DNA of 64,000 nucleotides from Pseudomonas ekonensis (GTDB taxonomy: Bacteria; Pseudomonadota; Gammaproteobacteria; Pseudomonadales; Pseudomonadaceae): contig NZ_JAHSTS010000002.1 of the NCBI RefSeq assembly GCF_019145435.1, positions 434,001 through 498,000 of the forward strand, written 5' to 3'. Of the stretch, positions 8,527 through 18,061 are shown piece after piece. The notes beneath the pieces were generated by a model. That model was not told where the DNA came from and ran no database searches. It worked only from the letters and a program-made list of their open reading frames with translations. How positions within the stretch are numbered: the stretch's first letter is position 1; each line of letters opens with the position of its first letter. The position numbers were made by a program, and so were the translations under genes.

Positions 8527-11500
8527 TCAGCCGCGTTCGTCGATGCCGGCCTGCAGCGTCTGGCTGTCGAAGTGACCGCTGACGGTGACCGGGCCGGCCT
8601 TCAGCGTGCCGTTTTCAACCGAGACCTTAGGTGCGTTCTCTTCGGCCTTGTGCGGCAGGGTCAGCCCGGCCTTGGCCCCGTAATCACGGTTGTCCAGCCC
8701 CGTCTTGTTGACCTGCGAGCCACCCAGGCCAACCCGACCGTCCGCTGCCGAGATCCGCGCGCCGGTCAGTTGCGTGGCGCCGCCGACGTTCAGGTTCACG
8801 CCTTGCTGGCCGCTGATGCCGGACGCCTGGCCGACGCTGTCCTTGTGGGCGTATTCGCCCTGGGCGGTGAGCGTCGGCTTGTAGTCGGTGCCGGCCAGTT
8901 CCTTCTTGTCGCTCGGCGGGTTCTTTTTGCCGGTCAGGCCCAGATCCACATCGACCTTGGCGTGGTTCTGCGTGTCCTGGCGGCTTTCGACGGTCAGGTC
9001 ACCGGCAACCTTGCCGCCCACGGTCTTGCCCTCCACCTGCGCACCGCTCAGGCGGGCGTCGCCCGCGCTGTTCAACGCCACCGCATCGGCCTTGATCCGG
9101 CTGTTCTGCTGCGTGGTGCCCTGCACATAGTCCACGCCCACCTTGGCCCCGGCGTTGAAGCCATGGTCGCTGCTGGCCTTCTCGTCGGCGGCGGTCGGCG
9201 TGCTTTGGCTCAGGTTGCCGCCGGCATTCAGGGCGACGTTCCAGTTGTTGCGGCTGTCGCTGGACTGCGCGGACTCCAGCACGACGCCACCCTTGCCGGC
9301 ATCGAGGCTCACGCTCGGCGCACCGACCTGGGTGCCCTGCTGGCGGACCGAATCGCCGCTCAGGGCGATGCCGGTCCGGCTGTCGAGCTGGCCGCCCTTG
9401 AGGGTCTGGGTGTTTTCGTTCACCCGGCCGATGTTGAAGTTGCCGCTGAGGTTGCCGCCCTGATCGCGGCTTTTCTCGCTGCTGGTCTTGCTGCCGCCCG
9501 CCTTCAGGCCGCCGCCGAGGTTGCCGCCGGTGGCGACGTGGGTGTCGGTGGCCGCTTGCAGGTCGAGGGTGCCGCCGGCCTTCAGGTCGATGGCGCCAGC
9601 GCTGTCGATCTTCGCGCCTTGCTGGACCTGGTTGCCGCCGCTGGTGAACTGCACAGGACCGTTGCCCTGGACGCTCGCCACACGGGCCTGGCTGTCGTTG
9701 ACCTGCTTGCCGGTGTGGTCGAGCTGGAACCCGGCGCCGAGATCGACGTTGGTGCCGTCGGTGCCCGGCAAGGTGCCGACGGTCAGCGAGCCGTTGCCGC
9801 GCAAGCTGGAGCTGTCGCTGCCCTGACGGTCGTTGGCCTGGTTCAGGGCCAGGTCGCCGCCGGTCTTGACGTTGACGCCGCCCTGGCCGCCGTCGAACCG
9901 GCTGCCCTCGAACTGCGCGTCGCCGCGCACGTTGACGTTCACGCCCTGGCTGCCGGCATAACCGCCGACCACCGACGTCGAACTGTCTGTGCGGGTCTGG
10001 CTGCTGCCGCCGGCGCCGCTGCCGGCGACGTTCACGTCCTCGCCTGTCTTGGTGTAGACGCGCACATCGACCTTGGCGTCCACCGCCTTGTCGCGGCTGC
10101 TGCGGGTATCGGCCGCCGCGTCGGCCACCAGTTTGCCGGCGTCGATGTTCACCTTGCCGGCGCTGGCGTTGTATTGGGTGCCTTGATCCTTCAGCGTGCC
10201 GGCGACGTTCACGTCCACGGTAGCGCCGTCGAAGCGGCTGACCACGGCGGTGCTGCCCTGCTCGGTCTTGCCGGCGCTGGCGTGGCCCACTGCGACATCG
10301 ATGCCGACGTTCGGCTGCCCGAGGTTGGTCAGGGCGTCCTTGTCCGGCACCTTGCCGGCGAGCACGTCCTTGACCGCTGCGACGACCGGCCGGGCGATGT
10401 CCTTGTACTCGACGTTGGCGCCGACGTCCGCCGACCAGTGGCTTTCGTCGTGGGTGCTGCTGGAGGTGTTGCCGGCCGCACGGTTGTCCACCTCGTTGGC
10501 GACCACATTCAGACCGTTGCCGGACTTGAGCTGCGCGCCTTCGGTGACGAGTGTGCCGGCATTGATGGTCAGGCCGCCGCTGCTCTGCACGCCGGTGGCC
10601 TGCGCGGTGGTTTTGCTGGAGGCGTCGTGCGCCGTGTCGCGGGCGAAATCGATGCCGCTGCCGGCGCGGTCAAGGCCGCCGGTGTAGTAGAAGCCGCCGC
10701 CGGTATTGGCTGTGTCGGTGGAGGTCTGGTGGCTGTCCTGCTCCGCCAGCAGCGACACGTTCTGACCGCTCAGGGCCGTGTCGCCGGCGGTGGATTTCAC
10801 CTCGCCGCCCTTGACCGTCAGGTCGCCGCCGGCCTTCACCTGCACGGTGCCGCCGCTGAGGCTGGCGCCCTGCTGGCTGACATCGCTGGCGGTGACGGTC
10901 TTCTGCTTGTCTTCGTAATGGATGCCGGCACGGTACTGCCCGGCGTCCGGCGCGTTCTCTTTGGCATAGGCGTCGAAGCCGCGGGTCTGGGTGCTGTCGC
11001 TGCGCTCGCGGGTGTTTTGCGTAGCCTTCACGTTCACATCGCCCGCCGCGTCGGCGGTCAGCGCCGCGCCGGCCTTGACCGAGGCGCCGGCGACTTCGAT
11101 GTCCTTGGCGCTCTTGAGCTTGAGGTTGCTGTCGGACACCAGTTCGCTGCGCACCGTGGTGCTGTCCTTGGCGTTCTGCCGGGACTCGTCCTTGGTGATG
11201 CCGAAGAACTTGCTGTCCTTGTCGTGGCTGTTGCTGTGGGACGTGTCCTGCACGCCATCGACCACCAGCGAACCGCTGTCGCTGATCACGCTGGCGTCGG
11301 TGCCGCCGCGCACCTGACTGCCGCTGATGCGCACATCGTCGGCCTTGACCGTCAGTTTGCCGGTCGCGTTGACCTTGCTGCCCTGGTGACGGGTCTGGCC
11401 CTTGTCGGCGTCGCCGGTCTTGCCGAAGAAGCCGCCGCCCACCAGATCGCCCGCGTAGCGGTTGTCGCTGCTGCGGTCGGTGCGGCTGGCGGTGGTGATG

Positions 11501-13104
11501 TCCACTTGCTTGCCGGCCAGTTGCAGGTCGCCCCGGCTGGTCAGCTCTGCGCCTTCGGAGCGCAGCAACGCGGCGGTCTGCAGGGCGATGTTGCCGCCCT
11601 TCAGCTGGCTGGTGACGCTGCGCTGGGTCTCGCTGCTGCTGTCCCAGTCGGCCTTCCACAGGTGTTTGCGGTGCTTGCCCTGGTCGGTCTGCACGTGGCG
11701 CTCGGTGGCGGCGGTCAGGCGCAGGTCGCCGCCGCTCTGCACGCTCAGGTCGCCGGCCGCTTCGACCTTGGCGGCGGTAAGTTCGGTGTCCTTGCCGGAC
11801 GACAGTTGCGCATCGCGGCTGGCGACGATCTGGCTGCCGTGCTGGCGCGAATCGCTGTCGGTGCGGGTGCGCTCGTAGGTTTCCCAGGTGATGCCGATGG
11901 TGTTGTTGCTCCAGTTCTCGCGCTGTTCCTGGAGCTTGCGGCTTTCCACGGTGGTGAGGGTCAGGTTGCGCTTGGCGTCGGCCTTCACGTCGCGGCCGCT
12001 GACGTCCGTGGCGGCCAGGGTCAGGTCCTTGCCGCTGTGCAGGCCGACATCGCCCTGGCTGCTGCGGATGCCGGCACGGGTCACGTCGAGGCTGTCGGCG
12101 ACGGCCTGGCCGCTGACGCTCAGGTCGCCGGCCGAACGGATCTGCACGCCGTCACGCCCGGCCACCTGCACCGCCCCCACCTTCACACCGGCGCCTTCGG
12201 CGGTGCTGACGATGTTGATGCGCCCGGCCTGCATCGCGCCGAACAGGCTGGCGTCGATCCGCTGGTCGGCGGTGTGGCCGCTCGGGTCCACGGTCTTCAC
12301 CTGGCCGCTGGCGTAATCCACCTGGTTGCGTCCGACGGTGAGGTTCAATTGGTCGCGGGCGCTGAGGTTGCCCTGACTGTCGATGCGCGGAGCGATCAGG
12401 TTGACCGAACCTTCGCCGTTGCGCAGGCCGCCGGCCTGGATCTGCAATTGGCCGCTGGCGTCGCGGGTATTCAGCGATTGCAGCTTGCCGTCGTTCAGCT
12501 CCGGACGGCCGACCACCAGGCTGGCGTTCGGCGCGTTGATGAAACTGCCGCCGTTGACCGAGATGCCGTTGGGGTTGGCCAGCACGTAGTCGGCAGCGCG
12601 GCCGAAGATTTCCTGAGCGCCGTTGATGGCCGACGGGTTGCGGCTGATCACTTCGTTGAGGATCACGCTCGCGGCCTGGCCCTGCAATTGCGGGTTGGCC
12701 GCCAGTTGCCCGGCGAGCTGCGACTGCCCGGCCTGCAAGGCGTTGTTCAGCACCACGCCCTGGCGGTCGACGTTGTAGTCCAGGAACTGGTTGTGCGACA
12801 GGCCCGAGCCGTTGGGCGCGACGATGTTGACGATGGGCACACCGCCCTGGGTCTGCAATTGCGCGGTGCCGCCGGGGCCGGGGGCGACCACCACGCCGCC
12901 GGCCAGGGCGCTGGGCAGGTGGGCGGCCAGGAACAGGCTGGCGATGGCCCAGCGCAATTGGCCCCGGGGCGAAAGGTTGAATGCGAAGGTGTGTGCTGGC
13001 ATAAAAACGTCTCCATGTAAGTACGGCATCACGTCGCGCGTTTTGGTCTTGGCCGGGGCTGTCGCGCTCAGATCCGTCGGCTGTGGGTTCACTGCGTTGT
13101 TCAT
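8527..13104 (-). CDS. Two-partner secretion exoprotein (filamentous haemagglutinin type), TpsA
   Basis: A 1525-aa secreted protein. The ATG at 13104 overlaps the tpsB stop as ATGA, suggesting coupled translation. A second good start is the ATG at 13002, preceded by GGAG, directly in front of the hydrophobic signal segment (WAIASLFLAAHLPSALA). The TPS secretion domain follows (about residues 70-300) with GSGLSHNQFLDYNVDRQGVVLNN and the NPNGI motif in ADYVLANPNGISVNGGSFINA. The rest is a Gly/Asp/Ser-rich beta-helix built of degenerate haemagglutinin repeats (many SGGDLRL, AGGDLTV, SAGDLSV turns). It ends without a recognisable C-terminal toxin domain and is much shorter than CdiA-class proteins (about 3000 aa or more). 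No small immunity-like gene follows. Role inferred: adhesion or biofilm. Confidence 0.88.
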   Translation of the reverse strand: MNNAVNPQPTDLSATAPAKTKTRDVMPYLHGDVFMPAHTFAFNLSPRGQLRWAIASLFLAAHLPSALAGGVVVAPGPGGTAQLQTQGGVPIVNIVAPNGSGLSHNQFLDYNVDRQGVVLNNALQAGQSQLAGQLAANPQLQGQAASVILNEVISRNPSAINGAQEIFGRAADYVLANPNGISVNGGSFINAPNASLVVGRPELNDGKLQSLNTRDASGQLQIQAGGLRNGEGSVNLIAPRIDSQGNLSARDQLNLTVGRNQVDYASGQVKTVDPSGHTADQRIDASLFGAMQAGRINIVSTAEGAGVKVGAVQVAGRDGVQIRSAGDLSVSGQAVADSLDVTRAGIRSSQGDVGLHSGKDLTLAATDVSGRDVKADAKRNLTLTTVESRKLQEQRENWSNNTIGITWETYERTRTDSDSRQHGSQIVASRDAQLSSGKDTELTAAKVEAAGDLSVQSGGDLRLTAATERHVQTDQGKHRKHLWKADWDSSSETQRSVTSQLKGGNIALQTAALLRSEGAELTSRGDLQLAGKQVDITTASRTDRSSDNRYAGDLVGGGFFGKTGDADKGQTRHQGSKVNATGKLTVKADDVRISGSQVRGGTDASVISDSGSLVVDGVQDTSHSNSHDKDSKFFGITKDESRQNAKDSTTVRSELVSDSNLKLKSAKDIEVAGASVKAGAALTADAAGDVNVKATQNTRERSDSTQTRGFDAYAKENAPDAGQYRAGIHYEDKQKTVTASDVSQQGASLSGGTVQVKAGGDLTVKGGEVKSTAGDTALSGQNVSLLAEQDSHQTSTDTANTGGGFYYTGGLDRAGSGIDFARDTAHDASSKTTAQATGVQSSGGLTINAGTLVTEGAQLKSGNGLNVVANEVDNRAAGNTSSSTHDESHWSADVGANVEYKDIARPVVAAVKDVLAGKVPDKDALTNLGQPNVGIDVAVGHASAGKTEQGSTAVVSRFDGATVDVNVAGTLKDQGTQYNASAGKVNIDAGKLVADAAADTRSSRDKAVDAKVDVRVYTKTGEDVNVAGSGAGGSSQTRTDSSTSVVGGYAGSQGVNVNVRGDAQFEGSRFDGGQGGVNVKTGGDLALNQANDRQGSDSSSLRGNGSLTVGTLPGTDGTNVDLGAGFQLDHTGKQVNDSQARVASVQGNGPVQFTSGGNQVQQGAKIDSAGAIDLKAGGTLDLQAATDTHVATGGNLGGGLKAGGSKTSSEKSRDQGGNLSGNFNIGRVNENTQTLKGGQLDSRTGIALSGDSVRQQGTQVGAPSVSLDAGKGGVVLESAQSSDSRNNWNVALNAGGNLSQSTPTAADEKASSDHGFNAGAKVGVDYVQGTTQQNSRIKADAVALNSAGDARLSGAQVEGKTVGGKVAGDLTVESRQDTQNHAKVDVDLGLTGKKNPPSDKKELAGTDYKPTLTAQGEYAHKDSVGQASGISGQQGVNLNVGGATQLTGARISAADGRVGLGGSQVNKTGLDNRDYGAKAGLTLPHKAEENAPKVSVENGTLKAGPVTVSGHFDSQTLQAGIDERG

Positions 13105-14828
13105 ATCTGCACCCCCACCCGCATCAGCCAGGCGTCGGGCTCATGGGGCAAGCCGCTGGGGGTGTCGAGGCTGCGCTGGTAGTCGATGTCCACCTGCAGG
13201 TTCTTCCAGCCCAGATTGAGGCCGACGCTGGCGCCGCTCAGGCGTTGGCCCGGCGCACCGTGGTCGGCCTTGATCCAGCCGTGGTCGAGCCCCAGGCGCG
13301 GGGTGACCTGCACGGATCCCCCCGTCGCCAGCGGCAGGCGCAGGGTGTTGCGCCAGATCGCGCCGCTGGCGCCGGACGCACTGGCGACCCGGTAACCGCG
13401 CACGGCGGAATCATCGGTGCCGAGCATCTGTTCGATGGCCGGCAGCGGGTCGGGGCTGTATTGCAGGTTGAGCTGGCTCTGCCATTGCCAGGCCTGATCG
13501 CCGAGCCGGCCGTTGCGCCATTGGCTGAGGCCGGCGCGGTATTTGCGAAACTGCGCCTTGGGCAGGTTGCTGACCTGGCGCCCGGCGTCATCGTCGGCAC
13601 CGAACCAGCGCAGGCCCTGGGCATAGTTGACGTCCAGGTTCCACACCGCGCGGTCGAGCCAGAACAGGTTGAGCCCGGCCTCGGCCACGGTCAGGGTCGG
13701 GCTCTGGATGCCCAGGCGGGCGTCCGCCAGATAGCTGTCGACGTCTTTGTGGGCCAGTTGCAGGTTGGCGCTGAGCTGGCGGCTCTGGTCGCGCCAGAGC
13801 ACGCGGTCGGCGCGCAGGCTGAGCTGGTCGGTGATTCCGGTGCTGTACAGGGTCGTCGTGCTGAGCTTGAACGGCGCCCGGTACTCGGCGTGGCTGGCGA
13901 ACGCGCTGTAGGTCCAGTAGCCGTAGGGAATCGCGTAGTACAGGCTGGCGTTGCGGCTGTAGCGGTCGCCCCGGTTGAGGGTGTCGCTGGCGCTGAGGCT
14001 CAACAGGTCGTTGAGCTCCAGCGGGCTGTCGAAGCTGAGGCTGACGGTGTTGCGGTCGCGCCCGGTGCTGGCGCTGCCGAGGTTGTCGGCACCCAGCCCC
14101 AAAGCCCAGCGCGACTGCCCGGCGCTGCGCGAACGCAGGACGATCCGCGAAGCGCCGGACTGGCTGCCGGGGGCGATGTCGGCGGTCAGATCCACCGAAC
14201 GCAGGCGGTTCAGTTGGTCCAGCCCCTGCTCCAGGTCGCGCAGGTTCAGCGGCTTGCCGAGCATGTGGGGAAAGGCGCCGCCCAGCGACACCGGCAAGCT
14301 CTGGTCGGCCAGTTCGATGGACTCGACGTAGCCCTCGTCGACCAGGATGTCCAGCGACTGCCCCGCCGCCGGCGCGCTGCTCAAATAGGGACGGCTGGCG
14401 ATGTAGCCCTGCTCGACGTAGATCGCGGTGATGTTCGCCAGCAGGTGGTTGATCTGGTTGACGCCCATGCACGGCGCCAGCAGTGGTTTGATCCGCGCAT
14501 TGAGCGCGTCCCTGTCGATCAGGGTGACGCCGCCGATGCGCGTGCCGCTCAGGGGCCAGCAGCGCTCGTCGGGGGTGACGGGCTGGGCGGTGGCCGTGGG
14601 GGCCGACGCCGGGCCGAACGCGCCGCGTTCCAGTTGCCGGCGCCGTTGTTCGAGCTGCAGCTGTTGCAGGTCGCGCTGTTGCTGTTGCTGCTGACGCAGC
14701 GCTTCCTGGCCGGCGGACGCCGGTTCGGCAGCCCCGGCCGGGGAGGCGCACACGCTCAGCACAAAGGCCGACAACAGCGGGCGACGCAGGGAACGACAAC
14801 GGGAAACAGCGCGGAACGAATACGGCAC
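13101..14828 (-). CDS. Two-partner secretion outer-membrane translocator, TpsB (FhaC/ShlB family)
   Basis: A 575-aa protein with a GTG start and AAGGAA 5 bases upstream. The signal peptide is followed by a Gln/Arg-rich helical segment (about residues 40-75, consistent with the N-terminal plug helix of FhaC), then POTRA domains (about 80-250, including YVEQGYIASRPYL and ILVDEGYVESIEL) and a 16-strand barrel. The VRGY motif of loop 6, essential in this family, is present as AVRGYRVAS. It recognises the TPS domain of the partner exoprotein encoded immediately downstream (4-base overlap) and threads it across the outer membrane. Confidence 0.92.
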   Translation of the reverse strand: MPYSFRAVSRCRSLRRPLLSAFVLSVCASPAGAAEPASAGQEALRQQQQQQRDLQQLQLEQRRRQLERGAFGPASAPTATAQPVTPDERCWPLSGTRIGGVTLIDRDALNARIKPLLAPCMGVNQINHLLANITAIYVEQGYIASRPYLSSAPAAGQSLDILVDEGYVESIELADQSLPVSLGGAFPHMLGKPLNLRDLEQGLDQLNRLRSVDLTADIAPGSQSGASRIVLRSRSAGQSRWALGLGADNLGSASTGRDRNTVSLSFDSPLELNDLLSLSASDTLNRGDRYSRNASLYYAIPYGYWTYSAFASHAEYRAPFKLSTTTLYSTGITDQLSLRADRVLWRDQSRQLSANLQLAHKDVDSYLADARLGIQSPTLTVAEAGLNLFWLDRAVWNLDVNYAQGLRWFGADDDAGRQVSNLPKAQFRKYRAGLSQWRNGRLGDQAWQWQSQLNLQYSPDPLPAIEQMLGTDDSAVRGYRVASASGASGAIWRNTLRLPLATGGSVQVTPRLGLDHGWIKADHGAPGQRLSGASVGLNLGWKNLQVDIDYQRSLDTPSGLPHEPDAWLMRVGVQI

Positions 14829-14991
14829 TCAACTTCCTTGCGATCATCAAATGGCGTAATGCCACTTCATCAATGATCGTGATAGTCGGAGCCCTCCTAC
14901 GCAAATGCAAGACGCTTCCTACAGCGGTTACATTTCTTAAACAATTCAGTGATTTGCCGTCATCGACCGCCATCACGGAGGGTTTTGCGCA

Positions 14992-15012
14992 CCCTCAGGG
15001 TTTCCCTGAGGG
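14992..15012. terminator. Perfect 9-bp hairpin in the tpsB-emrA gap
   Basis: CCCTCAGGG, TTT, CCCTGAGGG: perfect arms with a 3-base loop and no T-run afterwards. The 14829-15229 gap between divergent operons otherwise holds no gene I can support. Just before emrA (about 15170-15205) there is an AT-rich stretch with TTAC/GTAA half-sites that may be its promoter or operator. Confidence 0.45.
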
Positions 15013-15229
15013 GCGGATGCGAGCCTTGAAGCAGTGCTCAAAGGGTGTTGGCCGATTGCCGGGATTCGTCATTGCGACGGCGGCATGCTCCATTGCCTGA
15101 GGCGTTTGCCCGTGGGTCGAACGTGTCGGGCAACCCTCTGTCGGCCGGCAGCAGAAATGAATTGCCACAAAATATTACCTGCGTCATATTACAGCCGTAA
15201 TAACAGCCCGCTTCCACAGGTACTTCCCC

Positions 15230-16351
15230 ATGACCAGCATGCCCACCGTCGAACCCGACCTCGCCGTCCCGGTCAGCGCCGCCAAGTCTCCCCTGCTCAA
15301 GCGCCTGCTGTTGCCCGCCGCCGGGATCGCCGCCCTGGCGTTCGCCGGACTGTACGCCGCCCATTGGTGGAGCGCCGGACGGTTCCTGGAAGAGACCGAC
15401 GATGCCTACATCGGCGGCGACGTCACGGTGATCGGGCCGAAGGTCGCCGGCTACATCGAAGAAGTGCTGGTCAGCGACAACCAACCGGTCAAGGCCGGCG
15501 ACGTGTTGATCCGCCTCGACTCGCGGGACTACCGCGCCAGCCTGGCCAAGGCCGAAGGCGCGGTCGCCGCCGAAGAGGCGCTGCTGGCCAACCTCGACGC
15601 CACCGAACAACTGCAGCAGGCCGTGATCGGCCAGGCCCGCGCCGGCATCGACGCCGCCGGTGCCGAAACCGCCCGTTCGCGGGACGACAACGCACGCTAC
15701 AAACGCCTGGTGAGCACCAACGCCGTCTCGGTGGAAAGCGCGCAACGGGCCGACGCCACGTTCAAGACCGCTCAGGCCCAGAGCGCCCGCGCCCAGGCCG
15801 AACTGCTCGCCGCGCAGCGCCAGCTCTCGGTCATCGAAACCCGCAAGCAGCAGGCCCGCGCCGCGTTGATGCAGGCGAAGGCCGAGCGCGACCTGGCGCA
15901 ACTGAACCTCGGCTACACCGAGCTGCGCGCGCCGGTGGACGGCGTGATCGGCAATCGCCGCGCCCGGGTCGGCGCCTACGCCCAGGCGGGCTCGCAGCAG
16001 TTGTCGGTGGTGCCGGCCAGCGGCCTGTGGGTGGACGCCAACTTCAAGGAAGACCAATTGGCCCGGATGAAACCCGGCCAGCGCGTGAGCATCCGCGCCG
16101 ATGTGCTGTCCGGCCAGGAATTCCACGGCCGCCTCGACAGCCTGGCCCCGGCCACCGGTTCGCAGTTCAGCGTGTTGCCGCCGGAAAACGCCACCGGCAA
16201 CTTCACCAAGATCGTCCAGCGGGTGCCGGTGCGGATCCTGCTCGACCCCGCCGACGGCGTGCTCGGCCACCTGCGGCCGGGGCTCTCGGTGACCGCCGAG
16301 GTCGACACCCGCGCCCGGCCTGACACCGCCGCCGTGGCCAGCGCGCCATGA
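15230..16351 (+). CDS. Membrane fusion protein of multidrug efflux pump, EmrA/HlyD family
   Basis: A 373-aa periplasmic adaptor anchored by one N-terminal transmembrane helix (about residues 27-48). The first biotinyl-lipoyl-like half reads DDAYIGGDVTVIGPKVAGYIEEVLVSDNQPVKAGDVLIRLD, the hallmark of the EmrA branch. A long alpha-helical hairpin follows (about 95-200) and the second lipoyl half (LGYTELRAPVDGVIGNRRARVGAYAQAG). It joins the DHA2-type pump encoded next to an outer-membrane channel that is not encoded here. The start overlaps no other gene; a Met four codons later is an alternative. It is translationally coupled to the next gene. Confidence 0.88.
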   Translation: MTSMPTVEPDLAVPVSAAKSPLLKRLLLPAAGIAALAFAGLYAAHWWSAGRFLEETDDAYIGGDVTVIGPKVAGYIEEVLVSDNQPVKAGDVLIRLDSRDYRASLAKAEGAVAAEEALLANLDATEQLQQAVIGQARAGIDAAGAETARSRDDNARYKRLVSTNAVSVESAQRADATFKTAQAQSARAQAELLAAQRQLSVIETRKQQARAALMQAKAERDLAQLNLGYTELRAPVDGVIGNRRARVGAYAQAGSQQLSVVPASGLWVDANFKEDQLARMKPGQRVSIRADVLSGQEFHGRLDSLAPATGSQFSVLPPENATGNFTKIVQRVPVRILLDPADGVLGHLRPGLSVTAEVDTRARPDTAAVASAP

Positions 16352-17940
16352 GCCGCGCCCAGGCCGTCCCCGCGCCCGCGTTCAATGCCGCCGACATGGC
16401 GACGGCGACCAAGGTGTTCGCCTTCGCCACGATGTGCATCGGCATGTTCATCGCGCTGCTGGACATCCAGATCGTCTCGGCCTCGCTGCGCGACATCGGC
16501 GGCGGGCTGTCCGCCGGCACCGATGAGACGGCGTGGGTGCAGACCAGCTACCTGATCGCCGAGATCATCGTGATTCCGCTGTCGGGCTGGCTGTCCCGGG
16601 TGTTTTCCACCCGCTGGCTGTTCTGCGCCTCGGCGGTCGGCTTCACCCTCGCCAGCCTGCTGTGCGGCATCGCCTGGAACATCCAGAGCATGATCGCGTT
16701 CCGGGCGTTGCAGGGTTTCCTGGGCGGTTCGATGATCCCGCTGGTGTTCACCACGGCGTTCTTTTTCTTCACCGGCAAGCAACGGGTCATCGCGGCGGCG
16801 ACCATCGGCGCCGTGGCCTCGCTGGCGCCGACCCTGGGCCCGGTGATCGGCGGCTGGATCACGGATCTTTCGTCCTGGCACTGGCTGTTCTACATCAACC
16901 TGCTGCCGGGGATCTTCGTCGCCGTGGCGGTGCCGATGCTGGTGAAGATCGACCGCCCGGAACTGTCGCTGCTCAAGGGCGCGGACTACCCGAGCATGAT
17001 CCTGCTGGCGCTGTTTCTCGGCTGCCTGGAGTACACCCTCGAAGAGGGCCCGCGCTGGAACTGGTTCAGCGACCGCACCATCCTGACCACCGCGTGGATC
17101 AGCGGCCTGGCCGGCCTGGCCTTCATCGGCCGCACCTTGCGGGTGGCCAATCCGATCGTCGATCTGCGCGCCCTCAAGGACCGCAACTTCGCCTTGGGCT
17201 GCTTCTTTTCCTTCGTCACCGGCATCGGCCTGTTCGCCACCATTTACCTGACGCCGCTGTTCCTCGGCCGGGTGCGCGGCTACAGCGCGCTGGACATCGG
17301 CCTGGCGGTGTTCTCCACCGGCGTGTTCCAGATCATGGCGATTCCGCTGTACGCCTTCCTGGCCAACCGCGTCGACCTGCGCTGGATCATGATGGCCGGC
17401 CTTGCCCTGTTCGCTCTGTCGATGTGGGAATTCAGCCCGATCACCCACGACTGGGGCGCCGGGGAACTGCTGCTGCCGCAAGCCCTGCGCGGCATCGCCC
17501 AGCAACTGGCGGTGCCGCCGGCGGTGACGTTGACCTTGGGCGGCCTCGCGCCGGCACGGCTCAAGCACGCCTCGGGCCTGTTCAACCTGATGCGCAACCT
17601 GGGCGGCGCCATCGGCATCGCGGCGTGCGCGACCATCCTCAACGACCGCACCAACCTGCACTTCACACGGCTGGCGGAGCACCTGAACAGCAGCAACGAA
17701 GCGCTGAACCAATGGCTGGGCCAGGTCGGCGGCAACCTCGCAGCGTTGGGGCAGCACGGGGATGCGGGCATGACCGCCAGCCTGCGCCAACTGTGGCTGC
17801 TGACCTACCGTGAGGCGCAGACGCAGACCTATGGCGACACGTTTCTGGTGATCATGGTGTGCTTCGGCCTCGCCACGGCGATGGTGCCCTTGATGCGCAA
17901 GGTGCTGCCGCCGCCCGCGCCGAGTGCCGACGCACATTGA
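16348..17940 (+). CDS. DHA2-family MFS efflux pump, EmrB type
   Basis: A 530-aa, 14-helix drug:H+ antiporter. The start ATG overlaps the adaptor stop by four bases (ATGA). Family landmarks: FIALLDIQIVSASLRDIGGGLSAGTDETAWVQTSYLIAE (motif D1 and TM1), GWLSRVFSTRW (motif A-like), RALQGFLGGSMIPLVFT (motif B-like) and LGPVIGGWI (motif C, antiporter). It presumably extrudes hydrophobic toxicants or a secondary metabolite. No regulator gene is adjacent. Confidence 0.9.
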   Translation: MSRAQAVPAPAFNAADMATATKVFAFATMCIGMFIALLDIQIVSASLRDIGGGLSAGTDETAWVQTSYLIAEIIVIPLSGWLSRVFSTRWLFCASAVGFTLASLLCGIAWNIQSMIAFRALQGFLGGSMIPLVFTTAFFFFTGKQRVIAAATIGAVASLAPTLGPVIGGWITDLSSWHWLFYINLLPGIFVAVAVPMLVKIDRPELSLLKGADYPSMILLALFLGCLEYTLEEGPRWNWFSDRTILTTAWISGLAGLAFIGRTLRVANPIVDLRALKDRNFALGCFFSFVTGIGLFATIYLTPLFLGRVRGYSALDIGLAVFSTGVFQIMAIPLYAFLANRVDLRWIMMAGLALFALSMWEFSPITHDWGAGELLLPQALRGIAQQLAVPPAVTLTLGGLAPARLKHASGLFNLMRNLGGAIGIAACATILNDRTNLHFTRLAEHLNSSNEALNQWLGQVGGNLAALGQHGDAGMTASLRQLWLLTYREAQTQTYGDTFLVIMVCFGLATAMVPLMRKVLPPPAPSADAH

Positions 17941-17957
17941 AGGTGGCCTTGGGAGAT

Positions 17958-17998
17958 TGCAGTGATCCCGGATGCGACGTTCAACCGGGATCACTGCA
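17958..17998. terminator. Stem-loop after emrB
   Basis: A 14-bp perfect inverted repeat, TGCAGTGATCCCGG with its complement, separated by 13 bases. It lies just past the emrB stop and before the convergent AhpD-like gene, so it probably terminates both. Confidence 0.65.
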
Positions 17999-18061
17999 GG
18001 AGCCGGCCTGCTGGCGGCAGCGTCAGTGCAGCCACCGCCGGGCAGGGTCAATGCCGTTGGA

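Noticed and set aside
8518..13020. Long plus-strand open frame opposite tpsA
   Set aside because: High-GC shadow frame; Ala/Val/Gly-rich with no domain, and the opposite strand encodes a complete TPS protein.
14873..15100. Short open frame in the tpsB-emrA gap
   Set aside because: No ribosome-binding site, low-complexity basic composition and no recognisable domain; the region looks like promoter sequence with a hairpin.
15168..15205. AT-rich palindrome-like stretch ahead of the emrA-type gene as a TetR operator
   Set aside because: TTAC/GTAA half-sites are present but arms are short and imperfect and no regulator gene is nearby; kept only as a promoter remark.
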